From NCBI GenBank assembly GCA_965153355.1, contig OZ231126.1:102176001-102240000 (forward strand): a stretch of 64,000 nucleotides of DNA, given 5' to 3'. The notes below the pieces were generated by a model, which was not told where the DNA came from, searched no databases, and saw only the letters and a list, made by a program, of their open reading frames with translations. Positions 11,010 through 21,749 of the stretch are shown piece after piece. Position 1 is the first letter of the stretch; the number at the start of each line of letters is the position of its first letter. The DNA is from Flaccisagitta enflata (lineage: Eukaryota; Chaetognatha; Sagittoidea; Aphragmophora). The position numbers and the translations under genes were made by a program.

Positions 11010-12425
11010 CAAGGGATGGTGGAAAAGAGGACAAGTAAAAGAGAAAAAGCTATAGGGAAATAAAGGAAAATGGGGTAATGATAGAGACATTTGAATCATT
11101 AAAGAGTCACTAGAGGCATGCCCTCATCAGCTTTAAGTCACATGCATGTGATGCAACATCTTGGTCTGTCTGTCCATTAGTCCTTCTGTCTGTACGTTGT
11201 AAGTCCGTCTGTTATATGTCACTTCTTTTTTCAAAAACATGTAATTTCTATCTGAGACCCAGCATTCTTTTATCAACACTGTTTGAGGCTCAAATTGTTC
11301 TGAAAAGGTTCTTATTTTTCGAATGGACATCTTATACAGGAATGGTCTATTATTAGTTGAACTAATTCTGAATGTCGATTAAACAAATATGAGAACCAAA
11401 ATATCATTTTATAAACAAATCAAACTTTATGTTTAATGATTCTAGTGATTCAAGTCAATTATTACAATTAAAAATTATCACTTCCATAGTTCTTTTTTAC
11501 TACTGCAGTTCCCTAAACCAAAAAAGTATGAATATCTCGGATGCATTCTCATTGAGTTTTCGTCTTGTGTCTATCTTTAAGAGAGAAAGGGAGGAAGGAA
11601 GGGAGGAACATAAGGAAGGAACGCAAGAAGGGAGGGAGGAAGGAGTGTTTTTGTAGTTGTATGCATAATCTTAGTACTGAGCACGAGTCTATTAGCCTGT
11701 GAGGCTTGTTTCACTCAATTTGTCCCACCTTTTTCTGTGCTGGCGGCGGCGGCGCGGGTGAGGGTGCTACAGAAGTCCAAACTCCATCCATGACAAGAAC
11801 AACCAAGAGAATGAAAACAAAGGCCGAGGTTGACATCGCCATCTTTGGAGAATCTTCAATTGAAACAAGAACACAAACTTGCAAAATGTTTTAATATCAA
11901 ATGTACAGTTTTGTTTTTTGGTAATCCACATGCGCAGTGAACAATGGAAAAGGTTAAAAGAGACTAAAGAAGAAAAGTAAGCTTGCATCAAGCTTTTGTT
12001 TATGTTTGCATTTGCGTAATCACTAAGTACAGTGATTAGGAAGCTTAAGCGTACATAGTCAAGTTTACATGCCTCTCCACGTCCACTCATCACATCAGTG
12101 ACATTTTGTGAACAGTAAAAGAAATTGGATACATGATAGGTTTGCAAGACATAAAAGTAAAGGAAAAGACAAAGGTTATAATAGATAGTTGATTGGAGAG
12201 TCATTGCACGTACAGACAGCTTAACTTGAAAATGGTTTATTAGTTATGAGGATTCATGTACGATTTGACAAGAAGTCACCAAATTTTCGACACTATTTGA
12301 TGTGTCATATTTCATGGTGGAAGACAGAATGGAAATGGAAAAAGAGAGAGTATTTAAGGAGAAAAAGAAGAAGGAAAAAAGAGAGAGACTAAGCATGGAT
12401 TGACCATCAGAGATTACCCAGACAA
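11010..12425. other. Stretch without recognisable gene
   Basis: Mostly AT-rich. Holds a purine-rich GGAAGGAAGGGAGG tract near 11,585-11,645 and a GGC-rich spot near 11,740. Open frames up to ~145 codons lack recognisable motifs and have no supporting start, splice or composition evidence. Confidence 0.5.
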
Positions 12426-12434
12426 ACTCATGAC

Positions 12435-12730
12435 AAAGATTTGAGGCCTAAGAGGCTGGATTTGAGGCCTGAGAGGCTGGATTTGAGGTCTGAGAGGCTA
12501 GAATTGAGGCCTGAGAGGCCTGAGAGGCTGGATTTGAGGCCCAAGAGGCTGGATTCGAGGCCTAATAGGCCAGATTTTAGGCCTGAGAGGCCAGAGTTGA
12601 GGCCTGAGGGGCTTGATGAGGGGGGACAAACGGACGAACGGACGGACGGACGGACAAACGGACGAACAAAAGTCCCCCTGTGTTCTACAGGACTTCGTCC
12701 CCTTCGGGGCCGCTGCCCAAAAGGGCGGCC
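12435..12730. repeat. GAGGCCTGA minisatellite with GGAC run and GC-rich box
   Basis: Units of GATTTGAGGCCTGAGAGGCTG repeat to about 12,615. A GGAC(G/A) run follows, then CTGTGTTCTACAGGACTT and the box CTTCGGGGCCGCTGCCCA. The same three-part layout recurs inverted at 46,630-47,060 and in related form at 19,131-19,350, 20,410-20,990 and 24,870-25,100. It interrupts the Ty3/gypsy fragment on its high-coordinate side. Confidence 0.8.
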
Positions 12731-13394
12731 TTCCGCCATGTGTTTAAAATGTCGTATGGCCTTGTGAGCAGCATTAAGCTCTCTGTCGTAAGGACACCAG
12801 TTAGTAAGTCTTGTCGACTGTCGAGTGTCTGATAGCTTATTGAACCAAAAGGCCAACGGTTCCCATCCATGAGGGCCTCTCTGCTCAATGACAGCTCCAA
12901 TCGCGACATCTGAAGCATCTGTTGCAATGGCAAGTGGGAGATTGGGATCAGGATGGTGGAGCATTGTCGAGTTAGCCAATGCATCTTTGATCGAGTCAAA
13001 AGATGTCTGCATATCTTCAGACCAGTTTAGCCTTTTTGGACTTGCTTTCAAGGCGTCAAACAAGTAATAGAGATGGTGGGCTGCTGCCTTGACAAAACGA
13101 CCATAATAATTTACCATCCCTAGAAATCTCCTGAGCTCTTTGATTGAGGTGGGTGGGCGGGTCTTTCTGGTAGCCTCTACCTTCTCAGGGAGTGGACGGA
13201 TACCATTTGCGTCAACGAGATGGCCCAGAAATTTGACTGATGACGCCCCCAGGATACACTTTTTCCTGTTCACCACGAGACCATTCTCTTCCAAAATCTT
13301 GAAGACACGCTCCAAGTCCTCGAGATGCTCTTCTTTTGTGGCTGAAGCAATCAAAATATCGTCAAGATATGACGCGGTTCTTTTGAGCGCGAGA
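12729..13394 (-). pseudogene. Ty3/gypsy Pol fragment: RT C-terminus and RNase H
   Basis: Minus-strand frame. Just upstream of the first ATT/ATG-type codon the same frame reads SYLDDILIAS, the RT catalytic box with YLDD. It continues with FLGHLVDANGI, the thumb-type PTSIKELRRFLGMVNYYGRF, then RNase H with ATDASDVAIGAVIEQ and YDREL. The frame ends at EGRPF, normally followed by the rest of RNase H; here it runs into a GC-rich minisatellite. The segment before YREL-type box is a few residues longer than usual. Both ends are broken (about 13,394 and 12,729); protease, RT N-terminus and integrase are absent. An old retrotransposon relic without function. Confidence 0.92.
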
Positions 13395-13920
13395 TTTCAA
13401 CTGTCACATGCAATAAAACATCAACAAAAAACAATAATAAAATTGATAATGGTTTTTGGTAATTAAGTGTTTAAGTAATACATTTTGAAAAAAATTAATG
13501 CAAAATCTTGTTTCATTTAGCTAATATAGCTATAAATACTAAAAATTAGTATTTTTTAATAAAATAGATTTTCTATCATTTTTTCTCTTTTATTTCCATT
13601 AGTAAGTACTTTATAATGATAAAAATGATTTGTTTAAAATATATTCAATATATTTAAAAAAAAAGTATGTTAATACTTAAGAATAGACAAAAAAACCCAC
13701 AAAATACAAAAAAAAAACCCATAATACATAGATACGGAATGAAACAATTTTATTTTATCATCAAAATGTAATGATTTCTTTTAATTTCTTATTCGCTATT
13801 CATGAAAAATATTTTTTTTATAAAAAAATTTAAAGATTTAAAGTAAATTGTATATGGCAATACAAATTTACTCTCCAAAGGATTGTGTCCTATAGCCTTA
13901 TTTCAAAACGGCGTTGCACT
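13395..13920. other. Very AT-rich stretch
   Basis: Poly-A/T-rich sequence without ORF or clear repeat. Its left end (about 13,363-13,394) holds a 32-bp block also present inverted at 16,780-16,812. Confidence 0.5.
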
Positions 13921-13923
13921 TAT

Positions 13924-13925
<2 letters not shown>

Positions 13926-13999
<74 letters not shown>

Positions 14000-14045
14000 T
14001 GAGAGTGAGAGTGAGAGTGAGTGAGAGTGAGAGTGAGAGAGAGAG
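13926..14045. repeat. (GA)n with GAGAGT tail
   Basis: About 34 GA units followed by GTGAGA/GAGAGT permutations. Confidence 0.95.
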
Positions 14046-14161
14046 AGAGGAGGCGAGAAAGGTCGTCGGGTTGCCCTTTTTTTCGCTGTCGGTCTATTTG
14101 CTTGTATGCTTTGCTATACATTTGGAGTTTTGGCTCATTTTCTTTTTGTTCACTCATTGAC

Positions 14162-14324
14162 TTTTTAGTCGCGTGCTACGCGACTCTACATCCCGCTATG
14201 TCGGTCCGTCGGTCGGTCGGTCAGTCGGTCCCCTTTTTACTTTTTTGGCGTTTATGAGCTTTTTGAGCATACAGCTCCTGCCCACCTGCACGCGACTAGG
14301 GTAGCCGTGTATCCAGCCTAGTTT
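14162..14324 (-). mobile_element. HTE, GTCGCGTGC subfamily
   Basis: On the minus strand: head ending GGCTACCCTAGTCGCGTGC, a middle segment with GGTGGGCAGGAGC, a GACC run, then hairpin AGTCGCGTAGCACGCGACT and A5. The word AGTCGCGTGC near the head equals one hairpin arm. Confidence 0.85.
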
Positions 14325-14405
14325 ACAAATAAACCAGTAGTGACATTTGAATTTGGATTTGCTATCGATCTTTTACTTTTGAAAGGCATTTTGAAATCAA
14401 AAGCA

Positions 14406-14580
14406 AACAAGGCCGGATACACGGCAATCCAGTGGCGGACGGTTGGGCAGGAGCAGTGATGCAAAAACCGCTCGGAATTCAAAAATGTGACGGACGGACG
14501 GACCGACCGACCTACTGACCGACCGACCTACCGACCGACCGACACGGCAAGGTTTAGAGTCGCGTGTCCGCGACTAAAAA
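14406..14580 (+). mobile_element. HTE, GTCGCGGAC subfamily
   Basis: Head ACAAGGCCGGATACACGGC then CAATCCAGTGGCGGACGG, GGGCAGGAGC, a GGAC/CGAC run, tail hairpin AGTCGCGTGTCCGCGACT and A5. The head word differs from the hairpin arm by one base. It faces its neighbour at 14,162 head to head. Confidence 0.88.
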
Positions 14581-14754
14581 ACGATAGGTTGCTATAGCGA
14601 GAACAGCGTAAACAACAAATCTACACGCTCATGTTTTTTTTATTGGTAGCAATGAGGAAAGGTTTCCATTGCATACGCGCGTATTTAGTCGTGCTGCCCT
14701 CTTATGTTTATCTCCGTCTTCAGTTCTCATACTTTCCCAATTTCTTCTCAATCA

Positions 14755-14947
14755 TTTTTAGTCGCGTGCTACGCGACTCTACACCCCGCTTTGTCGGTCC
14801 GTCGGTCCGTCGGTCCGTCACACTTTACTTTTTCAGCGTTTATGGGGTTTTTGGCTATACCGCTCCTGCCCAAATGCTCTACTTACCTCAAATATAGCCC
14901 CTGCCCACCCACACGCGACTGGGGTAGCCGTGTATCCGGCCTTGTTT
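14755..14947 (-). mobile_element. HTE, GTCGCGTGC subfamily
   Basis: Complete copy. Plus strand starts TTTTTAGTCGCGTGCTACGC, has a GTCG/GTCC run, and ends ACGCGACTGGGGTAGCCGTG then TATCCGGCCTTGTT. It directly precedes a CTTT array. Confidence 0.9.
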
Positions 14948-14959
14948 CTGTCGTTCTCG

Positions 14960-15131
14960 CTATTTCTTTTTTTTTTCCTTCTTTCTTTCTGTCTTTCTTT
15001 CTTTCCTACTTTTTTTCTCTCTTTCTTTCTTTCTTTCCTACTTTCTTTCTCTCTTTCTTTCTTTCTTTCTTTTTTCCTTTCTATCTTTTTATCTTTCTTT
15101 CTATCTATTTATCTTTCTTTCTCTCTTTCTC

Positions 15132-15183
<52 letters not shown>

Positions 15184-15227
15184 TCAATTACCTTTTTCTT
15201 TCTTCCCTTTTTCTTTCTTCCTTTTTC

Positions 15228-15286
<59 letters not shown>

Positions 15287-15481
15287 CTCTTTCTCTCTTT
15301 CTCTCTTTCTCTCTTTCTCTCTTTCTCTCTTTCTTTTTTTTTTTCTCTCTTTCTTTCCTTAAAAGTTTCTTTCTCTCTAACGTTCTGTCTTCCTTTCTAT
15401 CTTTCTGCTTTTTTCTTTATTTCTTTCTTTCTTTCTTTCCGTCCGTCTTTCTCTCTGCTGTTCCCTCTTTCTTCCTTTTTT

Positions 15482-15540
<59 letters not shown>

Positions 15541-15584
15541 ACACGTATCTCTCTTTCTCTCTTTCTTTTCTTTCTTTCTTTCTC

Positions 15585-15619
<35 letters not shown>

Positions 15620-15699
15620 GTCTTTCTTTCTCCTTTGAATCCTAATTACCTCCTTCTTCATCTTCTTCTTCTTCCTATTCTTCTTCTTCTTCTTCTTCT

Positions 15700-15734
<35 letters not shown>

Positions 15735-15735
15735 T
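14960..15735. repeat. (CTTT)n and (CTT)n arrays
   Basis: CTTT runs with CTCTTT variants to about 15,640, a unique 20-bp break, then CTT at about 15,655-15,735. Strict pyrimidine strand bias. The two Phe/Leu/Ser-rich frames over it are artefacts. Confidence 0.95.
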
Positions 15736-15739
15736 TTTT

Positions 15740-15906
15740 CTTCTTTCGATTCTCGATTTCTCAATTGTCATTTGTCATTCATTTACATAGAGGATGAAAT
15801 GACTCCTGGTATGAGACGCGCCCTTTATTTTCAACCATAAACTTTAAAGAAATGAACAACATCGAAAGTCATAGCAAATGCAGGATGCTGTCCTTCCCAC
15901 CCACTC

Positions 15907-15946
<40 letters not shown>

Positions 15947-16780
15947 CCCTGTTACCTTCTTACAAGATGAAATGCGTATTGTATCTCTTGGTTAATTGCA
16001 TCTTAAAATAAGCGAATAGCGTTGGAATCAAGATCGCGATTTTTTTTCTTGAAAAGGGTTGACGAAAAACTCTTATTTTGCATAGAAAATGAGAAAATCA
16101 AAAATCAAAGAACATCACCCTCTTCTAAATTCATTTCTCCACAAAGTGATGTTTTCAGAAATGCAAAATTCAATCGCGTTCGGCAGATTAAGAGTTTTCC
16201 GTGAGACTAAAAGTTTTTTCTACAATCTCGTCAGCAAGATTTTTCCCTCAGTTTAGACTTGTAAATCGCGTTGAAACAGATTCAGCTGACCACAGGTGAC
16301 GAATCAATGTTAAATCAACTCATATCAACCAGACCCATACCTCAGAGAGCCATACAGTCCATATACAATCATGACATTTGACAATTTCTTCTCATTTTCA
16401 TAAAAGAGCGAATTGACTTTATCACTTAACCAATCACCCTATTTATTTTCTTCCAGCCCACATATGAGGGGGTTATCCCTTTTCTTAGCCGGGGTTCATG
16501 AAATATGACTATAATCTCCTAATTTAACAAAAAAACGATGACTATAAGACATCCTCCTTGCAAAGATAAAGATATGAATGCCAAGAGCAATCTCAAATTA
16601 TCACCTAAGTTTTTTATTTCTTTACTGTTTTGTCTCACATCTTTTTTTTCAACTCACTTCTATAGTTCTTTAAAAGATTTTGAACAGTTCCCACATTTTA
16701 GGACTATGTCCAGTGTTAGTACACAAGTGTTGGACACAATACTTTGTCATTTTTTTGACTTGGTAAAGGTAAAAAGTAAG
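15740..16780. other. Stretch without recognisable gene
   Basis: A (CT)n tract at 15,910-15,945 is the only array. Open frames of 60-95 codons show no recognisable domain. Confidence 0.45.
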
Positions 16781-17084
16781 TGGCAAAGAAATCCCGCGCT
16801 CAAAAGAACCGCGTCATATTTATAATTTTTATTTTCCGCTTTAATTCTTGCAGAATTTCCAAAAAAAATTTCTAGGCAAAAAGAAAAAAATTTGGGAGAA
16901 AAAAAGTGTTTTTTGAAAAAATTTAATGATTTTATTTAGCGACTTCCCTTCAGTTTTGAGTGAAAAAAAAAAACATATTTGGATTCAGCATAGTGAATAC
17001 TACAAAACAATGCTTTTGTAATCAATCAGTTTGTCCCCTTAATTCGGAAATTTTTAAATCTGACTCTGCTTGTCTGTATCGCCG

Positions 17085-18205
17085 AAATCGTAGGTTCTAC
17101 GCACCTGCGGATATTGCTATTAGTACTCACGCATCCCAGGATTAAACCCTTGGTGGAAAAAAATGGCCAAGTGTTGTGAACCCCCTAGGCATGTTTTAGA
17201 TTGTATTAGGTACAATTAAAACCAAAAAAAAAAATCGACTTGGAAAAATAGCATATGTAGCTTAATCAAAGCAAAAATAAAGCATTTTTCAGTATTTTAA
17301 AAGCTAAAAATCATAGTTCTCCTTTCTATAAGTATGATAAAATAGTTGAACAGTGTGGCAATAGCTGCTGTAATAATATCTAACCCCTAAAAAATAGCTC
17401 AGAGGCATCTTGTACAAATTAAAGCTCAAACTACCAAAAAACAGCAAATTCGGATTTTTCTAGTATACTTAAGTTATTTTTAAGCCCTGATTTACAATTG
17501 GTTTCTCCAATCTGGTTGTCAGAGGTTCAAACATGGGTATTTTTACTGTTACTATACATTTTTGTAGTTTTTTTGATTTTTAGTCGCTGCCAAAGTGACT
17601 CTATAAGAGGGTGTGTCCCTTGGTAGGTAGGTCTGTCTGTATGTAACGCGAAAATTTTGATGACGCAAAATTGACTGAAAAATGTATTTTTGACCATCAC
17701 AGCTCCTGCCTAGTGTCAATACAGCCCCCGCCCACTCATTTACTGCCCCTGCCCACTCGCATCACTGCCCCTGCCCACCAGCAGCGACTACGGATTGGCC
17801 GTGTATCCGGCCTTGTTAAAAATAATATTTGTAATTCCTTGTTAAAAATATCCTTTTTTTGTTGTTTTTTAGCCTTTTTTGGTGCTAATTGGGTAGATAT
17901 TCCTCCAAGCTAGCTTAAAAGGGTAAAAGCATTTTTATAGCAATGATCCCAACCCTGCTCAGTGTGTTTTTTTTTTAAGTTTTTTAAGGTGTGACTACGT
18001 TTTTCAGCATAAAACATATATAAAACATGCCTAAAAATGCATTATTTTTGCTGATATCAAGCTGTAAATGCTATATTTCCAAGCCAATTTTTTTCATTTT
18101 TGGCTTTAATTGTACCTAATACAATGTAAAACATGCCTAGGGGGTTCACAACACTTGGCCATTTTTTTCCACCAAGGGTTTGTTCCTGGGATGCGTGTAC
18201 TGGCA
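17085..18205. mobile_element. Fold-back element E with HTE inserted in its spacer
   Basis: Arms of ~200 bp are inverted: TGGCCAAGTGTTGTGAACCC, CCCTAGGCATGTTTTA and GTATTAGGTACAATTAAA occur at 17,163-17,220 and, inverted, at 18,105-18,165. An HTE sits in the spacer at 17,577-17,817. True ends are not certain; the arms fade near 17,085 and 18,205. No transposase. Confidence 0.7.
17577..17817 (-). mobile_element. HTE, GTCGCTGC subfamily
   Basis: Plus strand starts TTTTTAGTCGCTGCCAAAGT with hairpin partner GTGACT, then GGTAGGTAGGTC, and ends CAGCAGCGACTACGGATTGG then GTGTATCCGGCCTTGTT. AGTCGCTGC occurs next to the head and as a hairpin arm. Three CTGCCC boxes lie inside. Confidence 0.85.
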
Positions 18206-18550
18206 TATCAAAAACTATCAACTATGAAATTTTCAGTGGTGTGTTTTTTTTTATGGCTAAAAAATGCTGAATTTTTTGATGTCGCGCCTGAATTTATCAT
18301 TTGTGGCGCAATGTGCATCAAATATCAATTTAAATCACCTTTTTCCTCTAAGATTGTTATGGCTGCACGCCTGCGGGCGTCACCATTGGATCCGGCACGT
18401 CAAATATTATCGGTAAGCTCTTTTTTAGATTCTGGATAACCTTTGTAAGTAGGAAATTAAAATTTCTTTAAGTTGGCGCCCAAATTTTCATTTTGGGGAC
18501 CACAGTGCACTGAGATTTTAGCTTTTTGAGCTTTGACCGGACCTGTAAAT
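18206..18550. other. Unique stretch beside fold-back E
   Basis: No recognisable gene or array. It may hold the outermost part of fold-back E, but I could not match it to the other arm. Confidence 0.35.
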
Positions 18551-19070
18551 GGGAGACTGTTTTTTGTTGCATGCTACACAACTCTATTAATTGCTATCTG
18601 GGTTGGTCGGTTTGTTGGTCGGTCACCATTTGCTTTTTCAGCCTTGTTCAGTGCATGGTCTTCTGTGTGTGCATCTCATGCTGTCTGGTTGATTGCCTGT
18701 CTGTTTTAGTTATTCAATCTCTGTGTCTTTTTAAGTCGCGTGCACGCGACTCTACAACCTGTTTGCCTGTTGGTCCCTTGGTCCCTTGGTCCATCTGTCC
18801 GCAGGTCTGTCAAACTTTTTTGTTGCGTGCTACGCGACTCTACACCCCGCTTTGTCGGTCCGTCGGTCCGTTCGTTGGTCCGTCCGTCCATCGCACTTTA
18901 CTTTTTTTTGTTTTTTGCGGTCTTTGGCCTCACTGCTCCTGCCCTAGTGATCAAGTGACATTTTTTTAGTTGCAGACATGCAATTCTAAAAGAGACTTTG
19001 TCCATCCGTCAATCGGTTGGTCCGTCAGTCTGGCGTCATCAAGTTGAAAAGTGAGAAAACGAGCATTTAG
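18551..19070 (-). mobile_element. Cluster of four HTE tails
   Basis: Hairpin tails begin near 18,551 (GTTGCATGCTACACAACT), 18,729 (AGTCGCGTGCACGCGACT), 18,823 (GTTGCGTGCTACGCGACT) and 18,963 (AGTTGCAGACATGCAATT), each followed by TTGGTC/GTCC tetramers. None reaches a complete head before the next begins, so these are serial truncations or nested insertions. Confidence 0.75.
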
Positions 19071-19130
19071 ATACTTTTATTTGTGGACTACGGAGGCTTA
19101 TTGAACTCTGCTCCCATAGAGTGGGTAGTG

Positions 19131-19325
19131 GTCTCGAGGCTCAAATCCCTGCCAAGAGGCTAAAATCCCAGCCAAGAGGCTCAAATCCCAGCCTTGAGGC
19201 TCAAATCCTAGTCTCGAGGCCCAAAGCCTAGCCTTGAGGCCCAAAACCCAGCCTCTTTGCTCAAATCCCAGCCCCAAGACTCAAATCCCAGCCTCAAGGC
19301 CCCAATTCCAGCCTTAAGGCATAGG
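19131..19325. repeat. GAGGCTCAAATCCCAGCCT minisatellite
   Basis: About nine diverged 20-bp units. Related arrays lie inverted at 20,534-20,886 and direct at 24,870-25,060. The GC-rich box CTTTGGGGCCGCTGCCC follows it. Confidence 0.9.
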
Positions 19326-19389
19326 TCATTGGCCTCTTTGGGGCCGCTGCCCTTCTAACTACCTCACACCCACATACACTCACAAAGGG

Positions 19390-19398
19390 ACAACGGGT

Positions 19399-19439
<41 letters not shown>

Positions 19440-19442
19440 TTT
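19390..19442. repeat. 7-bp CGCTGAC tandem expansion
   Basis: Six copies of CGCTGAC in the context GGGTACCGCTGACC...GCTTTTGCGA. The related copies at about 20,390-20,435 (inverted) and 25,140-25,165 carry a single unit, so this is a local expansion inside a dispersed repeat. Confidence 0.85.
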
Positions 19443-19476
19443 GCGACTATTGTTTTTTGTTTTTTGATGTTGTTTT

Positions 19477-19477
19477 T

Positions 19478-19519
<42 letters not shown>
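19477..19519. repeat. Poly-T tract
   Basis: About 43 consecutive T, just upstream of SINE-like module copy 3. Confidence 0.95.
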
Positions 19520-19520
<1 letters not shown>

Positions 19521-19544
19521 ATTATTCGTGTTTTTTGTTGCGAC

Positions 19545-19690
19545 TCCGACCAAAAGGGGGAAGAAATGGGGACGAAGTAATAAGCGCAGAGCCTACTCGA
19601 TCATTGACTTGTCAAACATACTCTTTATGGATTATTCTGCCCACCTGGAAATAGTTTCCAATTGGTTCAGAGTGGGCTTACAATGAAGCT
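19545..19690 (+). repeat. SINE-like conserved module, copy 3
   Basis: Holds GGGGACGAAG, AAGCGCAGAGCC, GATCATTGACTTG, GCCCACCTGGAA and AGTGGGCTTA in the same order and spacing as the other copies, followed by ATGTTGTTGATGTTGTTG and the GTT array. Confidence 0.65.
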
Positions 19691-19890
<200 letters not shown>

Positions 19891-19914
19891 TTGTTGTTGC
19901 TCTCGTTCCGTGTT

Positions 19915-20075
19915 TGCAGCCGTGGCTCCCACCAAAAGAAAGTTGAAATGGGGACGAAGAATTGAGCGCAGAACCACCTCGATCGTTGACAAGCCCAACA
20001 TACTAATTGTGCATTTTTCTGCCCCACCTGGCCCAGGGTGAGCTTATGGCGAAGAGCGGTTCCCGCAGTCACCAA
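19915..20075 (+). repeat. SINE-like conserved module, copy 4
   Basis: Holds GGGGACGAAGAATTGAGCGC, AGAACCACCTCGATCGTTGA, CCCAACATACTA and CCCACCTGG. Here the GTT array is upstream and a (GA)n tract (20,089-20,114) follows, so the copy has lost or exchanged its tail. Confidence 0.6.
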
Positions 20076-20084
20076 ATATCGACG

Positions 20085-20114
<30 letters not shown>

Positions 20115-20119
<5 letters not shown>

Positions 20120-20258
20120 AACTAAGTCATAGGTTCAAAACTGAATACTAATCGACATCACTCCATTTTTTGTCATTTTGTTTTACAGTATGTTTGTTGA
20201 CTTTCTGACCGAGCCCATCATATTTTTCTAGATTCAGAAATGATGCCTTTAAAAAAAA
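20115..20258. other. Short unique spacer
   Basis: No feature recognised. Confidence 0.4.
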
Positions 20259-21113
20259 GCAAGGCCGGATACACGGCTACCCTAGTCGCGTGCGGGTGGG
20301 CAGGAGCAGTACTGAAAAAAGTAACTAGGGCATTTGGGCAGAAGCCGTATGCTCAAAATGCTCAAAAACGCTGAATAAGTAAATAGTCGCAAAAGCGTAA
20401 GATGGTCAGCGGTACCCGTTGCCCCTATGTGAGTGTATGTGGGTATGTGATGGTAAGTGGGGCAGCGGCCTCGAAGGGGCCGATGACGTATGCTGTTTTT
20501 ATCTCTTTGAGAGAGCATACACATTTTTTTCTCGAGACTGGAATTTGAGCCTTGAGATTGGAATTTGAGCCTTGGGACTGGAATTTGAGCCTTGAGACTG
20601 AGATTTGAACCTCAAGACGGGGATTTGAGCCTCGAGACTGGGATTTGAGCCTCGAAACTTAGATCTGAGCCTCGAGACTGGAGTTTGAGCCTTGAGACTG
20701 GGATTCGAGCCTCAGGGCTGGGATGTGAGCCTTGGGGCTGGGATGTGAGACTTGGGGCCGGGATGTGAGGCTTGGGGCTGGGATGTGAGCCTCAAGACTG
20801 GGATTTGAGCCTCGAGACTGGGATTTGAGTCTCGAGACTGGGATTTGAGCCTTAAGACTGGGATTTGAGCCTCGAGAGTGGGAATGGGGGGGGGGGGGTA
20901 CGAAGGAGGAGAAGGAGGAGGAGGAGGAGAAATTTCTGCATATGTGAAAGCATAAGTCATCGGCCCCTTCGGGGCCGCTGCCCAAAAGGGGACTGACCGA
21001 CCGACCGACCGACCGACCGACCAACTGACCGACCGACCAACCAACCAACCGACCAACCAACCAACGGACCGACATAGCGTGGTGTAGAGTCGTGGCGTAG
21101 CACGCGACTAAAA
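20259..21113 (+). mobile_element. Large HTE carrying a minisatellite
   Basis: Head AAGGCCGGATACACGGC with CTAGTCGCGTGCGGGTGGGC; tail GACC/CAAC run, hairpin GTGGCGTAGCACGCGAC and A4. Between them lie an inverted copy of the GGGGCCGCTGCC box region, a ~350-bp minisatellite (20,534-20,886), a poly-G run at about 20,886-20,898 and a second GC-rich box at 20,958. An 855-bp variant of a unit usually ~200 bp. Confidence 0.8.
20534..20886. repeat. Inverted GAGCCTCGAGACTGGGATTT minisatellite
   Basis: About 18 units of ~20 bp, the inverse orientation of the 19,131 array. Lies inside the 20,259 HTE. Confidence 0.9.
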
Positions 21114-21137
21114 CCATTTTTTTTTGTTTTTGTTTTC

Positions 21138-21345
21138 GTTTTTAGTCGCGTGCACGCCACTCAACACCCCGCTTTGTCGATCTGTCGGTCCGTCGGCTGG
21201 TCTGTCGGTCGGTCTGTTTGTCACACTTCCCTTTTTCGGCGTTTTTGAGCTTTTTGGCCTTAGGGCTCCTGCCTTAATGCTCAGCTGACCTGCTTGGCCC
21301 CCGCCCACTCACACGTGACTGGGGTATCCATGTATCCGGCCTTGT
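21138..21345 (-). mobile_element. HTE, GTCGCGTGC subfamily
   Basis: Plus strand starts TTTTTAGTCGCGTGCACGCC and ends CACGTGACTGGGGTATCC, GTATCCGGCCTTGTT. Its tail faces the tail of the 20,259 element 24 bp away. The head passes straight into a (GTTTTT)n array. Confidence 0.88.
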
Positions 21346-21747
21346 TGTTTTCATTTTTGTTTTTGTTTTTGTTTTTGTTTTTGTTTTTGTTTTTGTTTTT
21401 GTTTTTGTTTTTGTTTTTGTTTTTGTTTTTGTTTTTGTTTTTGTTTTGTTTTTGTTTTGTTTTTGTTTTTTTTTTTTTTTTTTTGTTTTTTCTTTTTTCC
21501 TTTTTTCTTGCTTTTCCTTTTTCTTTTTCTTATTTCTGTTTCTTTCATTTTTTCTGTTTTTTTTTTCTGTTTTTTCTTCTTTTTCTTTTTCTGTTTCTTT
21601 TTCTTTTTCTTTTTCTTTTTCTTTTTCTTTTTCTTTTTCTTTTTCTTTTTCTTCTTCTTTTTCTTTTTCTTTTTCTTCTTCTTCTTATTCTTCTTCTCGA
21701 TCTTCGTCTTCTTCTTCATCTTCATCTTCTTCTTCTTCTTTTCCTTC
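21346..21747. repeat. (GTTTTT)n, (CTTTTT)n and (CTT)n tracts
   Basis: About 20 GTTTTT hexamers, mixed T/C tract, CTTTTT hexamers at about 21,590-21,655, then CTT to the edge of MITE C. Phe- and Lys-rich frames are artefacts. Confidence 0.93.
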
Positions 21748-21749
21748 TA

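Noticed and set aside
14162-14947. HTEs as tRNA-derived SINEs
   Set aside because: No A or B box, no cloverleaf; hairpin plus A4-5 at one end and a separate conserved head fit a DNA (rolling-circle-like) element better. A5 is too short and invariant for a poly-A tail.
16022-18439. Several 60-109-codon frames between 16.0 and 18.9 kb
   Set aside because: They lie in fold-back arms or HTE insertions and change frame between arms; no homology.
19390-19442. CGCTGAC run as telomeric repeat
   Set aside because: Too short, internal, and explained by expansion within a dispersed module.
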